Below, in pieces: positions 22,190-31,067 of a stretch of DNA of 43,471 bases. The notes under the pieces are model-generated. The model had not been told where the DNA came from, made no database searches, and saw only the letters and a program-made list of their open reading frames with translations. Source of the stretch: Gonium pectorale. Lineage: Eukaryota; Chlorophyta; Chlorophyceae; Chlamydomonadales; Volvocaceae. Each line of letters opens with the position of its first letter. The stretch's first letter is position 1. The position numbers and the translations under genes are program-made. Location of the stretch: positions 1,181,036 to 1,224,506 of the forward strand of contig LSYV01000024.1 in NCBI GenBank assembly GCA_001584585.1, written 5' to 3'.

Positions 22190-22400
22190 TAACCAGCGAG
22201 CAGACAGCCGGGGTGGTTGGAAATAGGGTGTCCATCGGGTCCACGGAGCGACGCTCCATCTTCTCCATCGTCCATCCGGTCTGAGTCCAAACCCCAATGC
22301 AGACGTACTTAGGGCTCCCTCTTTCTCTGCAGATTTCTCTTTTTTCTTACAGGTCTGATCGCAAAGTCTCGGCTGGCTTAAGAGTACCTTATCGGGGGCG

Positions 22401-22530
22401 AGACGAACGTCACATGTCTTGCTCTGTACCCGCCCACCATACAGGAAACGTCGCGCCTTCGGGTGTGTATGGCATTGTATGGCCCCGTAGAGGTGGGCTC
22501 CCTCTTTCCTTGCAGATTTCTCTTTTGTTA
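22401..22530. repeat. Dispersed repeat, copy 2
   Basis: Homologous to 4937-5040, sharing ordered blocks including GGAAACGTCGCGCCTTC, GTGTAT, CCGTAGAG and GGGCTCCC. The end of this copy (from 22495) is also repeated directly at 22312-22346, so the insertion may be composite or partly duplicated. Confidence 0.65.
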
Positions 22531-23095
22531 CCTCATCGTACCGAGCCATGCATGCGTGTTTCGTCCCGTCGCCAAGCCAAGCTCCGTGAAGGGCCCGTTC
22601 TTGAAGATGGGGGCACACAGCAAGAAGCACGAACAGCTATAACATGAAAGCGCATCCCCAGGAAACCCTGCGGAAAGCGCCTGTGTATAAGAGAACGTGT
22701 TGTACGCAAGCTGTCTACAGTACTGAAGTACGCGCACGGGCAAGACAAGGGATCACACATGTACAGACGCCGTGTCGTACACGAGACAAGGCGGTTCCTG
22801 CGTAGGCGTTGAACGTGTAACATCTTTAGTAGGTGCATGCGAGCCGCTTGTCATCATGAAACCCTTAACCACTCCTAGTGCTGCATGCGCATAGCATGCC
22901 TCATCGGCACCGCGTTCCGCCACGACATTCCTACCGTAACCACGGCACGTCAGGTTGCGCCACGGCTCTGCCACACCACGCAGAGTCTGACCCTGACGAA
23001 AATTCGCAGCTTTCAGCGACAGTGCCCAATCCAGAAGGTCAGGTTCTGTCAGGTAAGAACCTACGGACTGCGAATCTGCGATGTCCGCATCCCGC

Positions 23096-25284
23096 TCAGC
23101 AGTGCCCGGTACGCCCAGCATGCGAGCCAGGGCCCATCAGCAGCACCGTGCAGGCGGCAGCCGCGGCCAGCAGCACTGCGGGCCACCCGGCGGTGCGGGC
23201 GGCACCCGCGGAGCCGCTGCGGACCACCGGCGCCGCCGTGCCAGCGCCGCTGCCGGCGGCCGGTGCGGGAGTAGCGCTGCTGGGTGCGGGGCCGGTGGCG
23301 ACAGGGCTGGTGGCGGGGGCGCCAGTGCCGGTGCCGCCGTTCGGGGCGTCGGTGCCGCCCGACGCGCTGCCCGTAGAGGGTGATGGCGTTGAGGAGTCCG
23401 GCTTTGGCGCCTCGGTCGTTGGCGCTGCGGCGCCTCCGCTGCCGCTGCTGGCGGGGACGTTGGCGGCTGGCACGCTGCTGCCGCCACCGGCGGCGCCACT
23501 GCTGCCGCTCGGCGCGGTGATCGGCGACCCGGAACCGGCGCCCTCGGAAGGGCCGGCCGAGGCGGTCACGTCCGGAGAGGGAGATCCGGTGTCTGGAGAA
23601 GGCGCTGGCTGGGGTTGGCCCGCCGGCACCCCTGCACACACGGGAAACATTTAGGGGTACGGCGTTGAATCGTACAGGTGTGGTGCTGGTGTTGGTACTG
23701 GTGATGGTACGGCTTAGGACCATCCTGGTACGCGAGGGGCGGCCAGCGGTGAAGATTGTCGTCGCGCTTCCACGCACACTCGGCGAACCCAAGCGGCCAA
23801 GAAGCACCCAAAAAAAACCCGGCCCCTCTATGGGCAGCCTGCAATCTGTATCGGTATCTGCCGAGATTGGGAGGCGTGTTGCGATGTCAGCAACGCCAGA
23901 AACAACCTCCAAACTGCGGATGGGAATGAAACGGAGCTGGCAGCGAACGGCCCATGAGGTCCTGCGGCGGCGCGCGCTACGGCTGTATTGCACGCCCGCC
24001 CGCCCGCATCCGGAGCAAGAAGGCGCACTCACCCGTGGTGGTGTTCGGGCTGCCTCCGGAGAGGGTTGGGGAGATGCACGCGGGCGTGATGGATGTGGAC
24101 GGGCAGGTCAGCAGCTGCGCCAGGAAGCCAATCTCCAGACCGGCGGCGCTGATGAGCTGCGCCCCCAGGGCAATCCTGGCGGGAGGGTAAAAGGCAGTCA
24201 GGCAGGCGAAGAGGAGGCGCAACAAAGATTTTTCTCTTTTGCGCACATTTGAAAAAATGCCGGCTGACGTTCTGGACCGCAGTTGGGGAGGGGAAAGTGC
24301 CGGAGATGTCGGGCGCCCAGCCGACAGCAGTAAAGAAGCGGCTTATTGCTTCAGTACGCAGAGTAGCCGAAAAAACCAACAAGTAATAGAGACCGATCCA
24401 GGGGCGCATGTAATAAAATAGGCCGCATGTGACAACCCATGGGTCAGCCTGCCAAGTTTTAGCGTAGCGACGAGAAGTGCATGTAGGGTGAGTGCCACTG
24501 CCAGCTGCCACGCAACAGCCGCTCTGACAGGGCGGGTGTGCACATTTGCGCATGGTGTGCTCATCGGAGACCAGCGGCAGTCCAACTTCGCCCCTGTCTG
24601 CATGCCCTTGGGATCTTACATGCCGCGTATCCTTTCTTTCTGCGGTAACCGACGCCGTAGGCAGCCCCAAGAGACGAGCCGGATGCCATGTTCCCCAGGG
24701 GTCAGCTGAGCTCCTTAATGGAGAGAGTCATGCAACTTACTGGCACGCCTGGAAGAGGTCCTGCAGCGCCGCCTGGTCGACGGAGTTCAGCAGCCCGTTC
24801 ACGTCAACGCCGCTCTTGGACAGGCCGGAGAACATGGCCGCGCCGATGTCGCACAGGCAGGCGCTGCACGGCGGGGGGCTGCCGACAGGCGGCGCGACTG
24901 CGAGCGTGGGAGACGGTGGGACGGCGGGAGGTCAGAGACGTTACATTACCTCGCACGTGCTCGGTTTCACCCGTCCTTTGGGCTGCCGCGCGCTACTACG
25001 CGTGCTGTCAATACAGACCGCTACTCAACATCCAGGATCAGCGCAACACAGGAGCTATGTGTGTGGTTTGCGCCAAAAGCTACCGGGAGAATGAAACGTG
25101 GACACGTGGAGCTCGGGCACAACTCACCGCAGCTCTTCTTGACGTTTGTGTAGTCCACCTGCTGCAGCTGCTCTGGCGAGATGGGGCACTGGTCAGGGCC
25201 CTGCGCAGCCGCGCCCGCGAGCAGCAGCGACAGGGCACCCAATGCCAGCATGAGCGGCCGCGGGGCCGGGGCTGCTGGTATCAT
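23096..25284 (-). CDS. Secreted eight-cysteine protein with long mucin-like stalk and C-terminal anchor, paralogue A
   Basis: My model is complement(join(23096..23631, 24033..24175, 24741..24897, 25128..25284)), 330 residues, intron phases 1, 2, 1. All four exons join in frame at good donors (GTGAGT, GTAAGT, GTGAGT). Residues 1-27 are a signal peptide (LMLALGALSLLLAGAAA, cleavage before Q28). The eight cysteines are at 33, 52, 63, 66, 68, 104, 129 and 138, with CPISPEQLQQVDYTNVKKSC and CSACLCDIGAAMF. Residues about 145-295 are a Pro/Ser/Thr/Gly/Ala-rich stalk, probably heavily O-glycosylated. GWPAVLLAAAAACTVLL near the C-terminus is a hydrophobic anchor followed by about 14 mostly polar residues, so either a GPI signal or a single transmembrane helix is possible. 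It is arranged head to tail with paralogue B. I expect a cell-wall or plasma-membrane surface protein, but binding partners are unknown. Confidence 0.85.
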
Positions 25285-26500
25285 CGTGCCGAGTGGCGGT
25301 GAAGTTGGTGGTGGCGCTGGCGGTGGTGGTCACTGACCAGGGCGGTCGGGCGGTCCTAGAGGCAGGCGCAGCTGCCAGCGAGGGACAGGCCGTGCGCAAC
25401 GTCGAGAGTACAAAATCACGCAGGAGGAAATGGCTATGCCCTGTCGCGAAGGAAGAGCACAAGCTGCCAAAGTCTGGGGCCGTGCGAGTGCAGTTCCTTT
25501 TGGCTTGCAGGTTGGGATGGGATGGCATACCTCGGACGGGCCGAACCTGGGCTGCCGTGCTCGGACTTGCCCGTATTTGCCCCGCCCATAGACACCCGTA
25601 CGGTACTACCTCTTCGCTGCCCACAAAGCCTGCTGCAGCATTCGGGAGTGTGTGTCCGTAGAGGCTGCCTTCCCCGTTTCTGGGTCTCTTTTTTACGGGT
25701 AATCTGGGCGGCTTGTACAGCGCTTTTGCTTCCTGCTCCCGCGACCGGGACGCGCGGGTATTGCGTGGGCCGCGAGGCGGCGGCAGCGGCGCCGTGCTGA
25801 CGGACAGCTCATAGACAACTTGGCACGCACGGCAGGAGACCCTAAGGCAACGAAGACAATAATGCGTGCAACACCCAAAAAGGTTTCGTGCGGAAGCGCT
25901 GCGCGTTGTCTGAAGCTGTCGGGCAGCCCCTTACTGCACGGAAGGCGCATCCCTATGCACGACCCACACCGGTGAGACAGGTCCCAGACCTTTGTGAAAT
26001 ATCTGAGACGGCGGCGCTTCACATACGGGAACGCGGCCTCGCGGCGCGGCGCTAGAACTGGGTGCAATATTGAGGCAATACGGTCGAAGTGCACGCATCG
26101 CTATCCGAGCGACCGGTCGTGCACCGCGTCAATACAAGGCAGAAGTCGGCACCAACGCGGACGTCGTATAAGAGCCATAGCCGGGCCAGCCGGGTTAGCA
26201 TATGTGATAGGGTATGTACCTACACATGCGAGCGTCCTGCCGTATAGGACGAGAGAAGCACGGATCTAAGAGCACGGACCTGATGTTAAAACCTCAAGCC
26301 TGGCGCATGCATACCGTACGGGCCGCCTCAGTCAGTCGCCCGTCTGCGACCTCCTGCACCACGCCTTGCAGCGGTCGCCTTCCCGCTTCCCAGCCCTACC
26401 CAGCCTATCGGCAGACCGCAGAGAAGGATGTGTCAAATCGCATGCATCGAAAGTGATCCTCCACCACTCCATACATGCAGGATCTGCGCTTCGCCATCCG
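25285..26500. other. Spacer between the DUF2358 gene and paralogue A
   Basis: No supported gene. It should contain the 3' untranslated region of the minus-strand DUF2358 gene and the promoter of paralogue A. I did not find a convincing TGTAA on the minus strand near 26,400-26,500. A stretch near 25,640-25,690 weakly recalls the end of the 22401 repeat. Confidence 0.5.
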
Positions 26501-28159
26501 CTAGAGCGAGGAGGGCGCCACGGGGGGAGCGGGCGGGGCTCCGAATCCTGGCAGGAAGGTCGACACGAAGGCGTCCACGGTGCTGATGTCCCACGTCTCC
26601 TGGGCGGTGGGATCGATGGGTGGAAGTGTAGAGGGGCGCGTGGGCACGGGTGCGGAGGCGAACTCATGAACAAAGGGAGGTGGCTCTGGTGCCAGGATAA
26701 GAGTCGCTGGGCGCATCTGTCCGCATACGCGTCATATTCGGGCATGCCCATGGTCCTTAGGATGAAACCTTGGCCACGAGCAAGTGGGAGGCGAAGCACG
26801 GACCGCCGGAGGCCCAAGCCGGCGGGCCACGCTGGGAGCTGGGGACGCACCTCGTGCCTGACCACCCGCCCGTCATCCGAGAGCGTGTACAGCGTCGTGC
26901 CGGTGTACGGCTTGATCTTGAGGCCCCCCAGCTTCAGGGAGCCCTCCAGCCGCCAGCGCAGCGCCACCGTGTTGGGGCCCGTCATCTGCGGGGGTGGATG
27001 TTTGTGTGGTGGGCTGACTGGGCTCCATCTTTTCTTGTAACAATGATGGACGAGCGGCCAGCCAGTCAGGTGCTGCGGGTATGCGCACCCAGCCGCAGCC
27101 CCATCACGAAAAGTCCAGTGGCAGGTACATAGTGGGTCAGGGAGCCAGACCGCGGCATCGCTTTGCAGTGTGGTAAAACTATGAGTGCACAGTTCAGCCC
27201 AGAGTTCGTGAAGGGTGTACTACCATCGGTACGCTGGTTTGGTCCCCGCCTACCCCACCAGACGCACGGCGTCGCACCTGCAGCGAGATGAGGTCCGCGC
27301 GTGAGGTGCTCGGGTCGAACAGCGTCTGCAGCGCCTTCACGTACGGTTCCACTCCTGTGGAAGGAGCGGAGGGAAAGAGGGACTGAGGGGGGAGAAGCGT
27401 CGTACGGTTGCGGTACTGTACAAGGAAGGGCCGGCGAGTGGACGCGTGGGCCTCACGAGACAGGGCACGGCAAAAGTGAACGCCAGGGTTTGCTGGATGA
27501 GTAGAGGTGGGGGCGGCGTAGAGGAACCCGGTAGCTGCTCCGACTGCGCATGCCTGCCTGCTCCGACTGCGCAGGTTCAAGCAGGTAGTAAAGCGTTCTT
27601 CGCGGAAACGGGGCGACCTGACACCAGTCCGCCGCGACAGGCAACGGCAGCCGGGCGACCGAGCGCCACGGCAGGTGCCTACAGGCGTGCGAGTCCGGCA
27701 AGCATCCGTGCCCGTACGGTGCGTACCTGTGACTTGGACTGTGGGGTCAATGAAGACGCACTCGGGCGCAAAGAGCTCCCGGCTCAGCACGCCCGTCACA
27801 TAGTACTGCTTCTCAACAAAATCGCGTCGGATCGCCTCCACGGCCCTAGAAGCTGGAGTGTCAGCCTCCGAGTCGGCCAGCGCCCGCCCGGCCGGGGCCA
27901 GCCCCGCAATGCCCGTCAGCGTGGCGAGCATCGCCGCGACGTGGTGACGCCGGGAGATGGACGGGAAGGATGCGAGTGCCAGAGAGGGTCCATGTGGCAT
28001 ATTAGCTGTTGTATCAAGAGTTTGACGGTGGCGCAACGAGGCGCTCACGGCGAGCTGCCCTCCGCGGGCAGGTCGTGCAAGGCTTGCTTCGGCAGCATCG
28101 CACCGACGCTGCAGGCGGGAACGACCCGTAGCGCGGCTTTTAATTCCCATCGACATCAT
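26501..28159 (-). CDS. DUF2358 NTF2-like protein, predicted thylakoid lumen, complete
   Basis: My model is complement(join(26501..26599, 26851..26985, 27278..27354, 27727..28159)), 247 residues, phases 1, 0, 0. After an Arg/Ser-rich transit-like region there is SISRRHHVAAMLATLTGIAG with the twin arginine at 70-71, and a hydrophobic core ending in AxA-type GRALA before D96. This is a bipartite signal of the Tat-dependent thylakoid lumen type. The rest matches the DUF2358 family (cystatin/NTF2-like fold): AVEAIRRDFVEKQYYVTGVL, LFAPECVFIDPTVQV, GVEPYVKALQTLFDP, VALRWRLEGSLKL, YTGTTLYTLSDDGRVVRHE and ETWDISTVDAF. The family is plastidic in plants and its biochemical role is not established. The start used is the first ATG. 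A later Met at residue 54 would shorten the stroma-targeting part. It shares a 379-base divergent promoter with the DUF4336 gene. Confidence 0.9.
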
Positions 28160-28538
28160 CGTCAGCGGCCACTTAGTGAAGACTCTATGATGGTGCTAGG
28201 TGTTGTAGCCCTTGACGGGCGACGCAAGCAAATGGGCCTTTACTCGGACACTGCTTTTCAGGTGTTTGGAATATAGCACCGTCACTATGAACTAGTTATA
28301 CAGTTACACGCAGCAACGCTGTTTTCACTTGGCGGTTATGTGGTTGGGTTGCGGAGCGGGCCATATATGCACCCACTCACTGTCGACATGTCCATTGGTC
28401 TCCAGAACATCAGTGAGAAGCAAGCGATGACTTTCTGAATCCTCGGAAGACGTGTGGACCGTAGCACTTCAATCATACCTAAGTTCCGAACCTCTTAGGC
28501 CCTTCTGTTCAATCCAATCGCCTGGGATACCACGGGCC
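28160..28538. promoter_or_regulatory. Divergent promoter shared by two chloroplast-type genes
   Basis: The start codons of the DUF2358 and DUF4336 genes face away from each other across 379 bases. Both promoters must lie within it unless 5' introns exist. It contains CCATATATGCACC near 28,361, a weak TATA-like element of uncertain direction. Confidence 0.5.
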
Positions 28539-31067
28539 ATGGCGTCCTACGGCACGTGCTCTGGCCATCAACGGGCGTTGCAAACCCCTCCGTTGCAGCG
28601 TCGCGTACACAACTTGGTGGGGTTATCCCGTGAGCGGCAACACGAACCTGCCCATTGCCTCTTGTCATCGCGCACTGGAGCTGGCAGCGCTCGCCCCTCG
28701 GTCAGGGCGGACGCAGCGAGCACCGGCGCAGTCGGCACAAGCACGTCGCCCATGTACCGGCCGTCACTATCACGCCAGACGTCCGACCCTCTGCCCCCCC
28801 TGGGCAGCAAGGCGACGGGGCTAGTGCAGCTTGGCGAGGCGCTCTGGTGCCTCCGGCAGGACTTCTGGATCACGGAGAACATATACCTGAACAGCCACGT
28901 CATTCGCCTGAGCAGCGGGAGCCTCCTGGTAAGAACAGTGCGCCGCGGATCAACCGCAGAGTTGCAGAGCGTCGCTGCGGCCTGGCAAGCATTAACCGAA
29001 GAAGAAAGTACACACGATTTAGATGAGCAGCGGCTGGGTCGCTGGGACGTGCTGCGGCCCAGGCAACCTGTCAGGGCCCATGGGTCACTCCGCCTGCGCC
29101 GAGTGTGGTGAGGCTGAAACTGCAGCGCGGCTGATGCCCACGGCCCCGTTGCCAAGCAGATCGATCCAAACCAAAGTCGTACGCCCGTACTCCCTGCAAC
29201 GGGTGAAGCTGCCGGTACCGTCAAGAAGGCGAAAGAGAAAGACGCGTTGAGCTGTTGAGCCGCTGAGTCTCTCTTATCTTGACGCCTGGCCCGTTCGGTC
29301 CCTGTCCATCGACCCCGCCTACTCTCACGCGGCAGGTCATCAGCCCTCCCGCGCGCACGGAGGAGGCCGAGGCGCTGCTTGAAAGCCTCCCGGGCGGCTG
29401 CGCGGCGGTGGAGCACGTGGTGCTGCCCAACCTGTCACCCGAGCACTGGATACACGCAGCGGGCTGGGCGTCCAAGTTTGCCTCGGACGCCACGCTGTGG
29501 GTGGTGCCGGGTGGGTTGCCTTTTACAAAGAGAGAGCTTACCAATATCGCGCGCTGCTTTCTCGGTGTTGTTGGAGACCAGCCAAGCGTGCGCGCTGCGG
29601 CAGCGTATGTTATCCCGCACCCCCGCCACAGCAGCTGCGCTACGCGTTGCGTGCTTGCTGCGTGTAGATGTTATGGCAAGAGCGGTGTAGCGCTGAGGGC
29701 GCTAGTGCTGTGATGGCGTCGGCGCTGGGCGCGTGGGCCGGTCTGAATGGTGGCCATACTGCGAGTACCGTAGCCTGCTATGGACCCAGCTTTCGCCCAG
29801 ACGTCAAACCCCGGCGCATGGCTCTGTAGATGACATCGGGCCTTCGGAGTCCGCCCAGCAGCGCCACCAGCCGCTGCACCCTCCTTTGCCGTTTGCGGTC
29901 ACCGGACCAGCACCGCGTTCCAAAACCGCCGCGCCTGCGCACCGCCCCCGTCTTCTCGGCTGCGTGTCGCATCCGTCCGCGCCACACCCTCCGCACATAC
30001 ACGCACTATGTGTATCCGTGCACATGGCCCCCCGTACTTCTCCGTACACATCCGTACACATCCGTACACCTCCGTACGCAGGCGTGCTTGAGGGCCGCTC
30101 CGTGGCGGGCCTGGCGGGCTTTCCGCAGCAAGCCGCCCAGCTGCGATCTGCCTTCCGACGCATAACCTCGCTGCCCGACTCCGGACCGCTGCCGGGCCTG
30201 GGCGGCGAGCTGGCGGTGTCCACCTTTCACGAGGGCTGGGGCCTGTTCAGCGAGGCGGTGCTGCTGCTGCGCGACGCGCGCGCGATCGTGTTCTCCGACA
30301 TGGCCTTTGCGATCTACGACCACCCGGTCAGCCCGCTGGTGGGGCGGGAGGTCAGCAAGGTGAGCGCGCGGCAGGGCGGCAGCGGCGGCGGCGCCGGGGA
30401 TGGCCTATCGGGCTAACGGCGCGGGACTGCGGTGCGAGCGAGGTACAAAAACGGTCCAGTAGTGCGTCGCCCGTCGCCCGTAGCCGTCGGTTTACATGCG
30501 CCTACCCGAGCTCTAACCTCGCCCCGGCAGGGAACTGTACATGTGCTGGACCACTTTCGTTCGACCGGATGCCTTGCCGCCACCCAGCAACTACAGCGCA
30601 AAACGGTCCAGAGCTCCCCGCCGCGCCCCCCCCCGCCGTCATAGCCAATCCCTCCGACTGATTCCCTCCCTCCTCATGTGCCTATACCCGTATCTGTTTC
30701 TGAACCGCTTGGCACCCAACTCAGCTGGGCTCAAGGCTGTAATTGTTCAATACTGTCTCTGCTCTCTGTTTTCCCCTCGGGCGCTGACATCGGCACTGTG
30801 ACCGGCGAAGTCGTCCTTGGCCACCATCTCACCTCCACCGTCCCTTCCGCGCCTGCCCCTCTGCCACAGCTTGTGGGTATCTACCGGCGACTGGGCGCTC
30901 CACTGGCCACCCCCATGATGCGCAAGGACCCGGCCGCGGGGCGCGCCTGGCTGGAGACCGTCCTGTCGTGGGACTTTGACACCGTGCTGCCGGGGCACCT
31001 GGACCCGCGGGTCGGTCCGGGCGGCAAGGATGCGGTGCGGGAATGCTTCGGCTTCCTGCTGCACTAG
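28539..31067 (+). CDS. DUF4336 protein (metallo-beta-lactamase-like fold), predicted chloroplast, complete
   Basis: My model is join(28539..28928, 29336..29510, 30082..30359, 30870..31067), 346 residues, phases 0, 1, 0. Residues 1 to about 85 are Ser/Arg/Ala rich and low in acid, a plausible chloroplast transit peptide. The domain then follows the DUF4336 pattern: LGEALWCLRQDFWI, NSHVIRLSSGSLLVISPP, VEHVVLPNLSPEHWIHAAGW, LWVVPG, GELAVSTFHEGW, ARAIVFSDMAFAIYDHP and FDTVLPGHLDPRV. The family is found in plants, algae and cyanobacteria and resembles metallo-beta-lactamases. The full metal-binding HxHxDH motif is not present here, only the later D (FSDMAF) and H (PGHLDP) positions, so hydrolase activity is doubtful. 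The ATG at 28539 is the first in frame. The 3' end of intron 2 is made of a 10-base tandem repeat. Confidence 0.88.
30041..30080 (+). repeat. 10-base tandem repeat forming the end of an intron
   Basis: Four units of TCCGTACACA-type sequence fill 30041-30080, with a degenerate fifth just upstream. The last unit is TCCGTACGCA and the next base completes the AG acceptor of exon 3 of the DUF4336 gene. The repeat therefore provides the pyrimidine-containing tract before the splice site. Confidence 0.85.

Larger units (their letters stand above)
21992..23095. other. Spacer between the two eight-cysteine paralogues
   Basis: This 1.1 kb should hold the promoter of paralogue B and the 3' untranslated region of paralogue A. 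It contains an imperfect hairpin at 22137-22189, a copy of a dispersed repeat at 22401-22530, and two near-identical 35-base direct repeats (22312-22346 and 22495-22530) that begin GGGCTCCCTCTTTC. A minus-strand TGTAA (plus-strand 22345-22349) could terminate paralogue A. No gene is seen. Confidence 0.55.
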
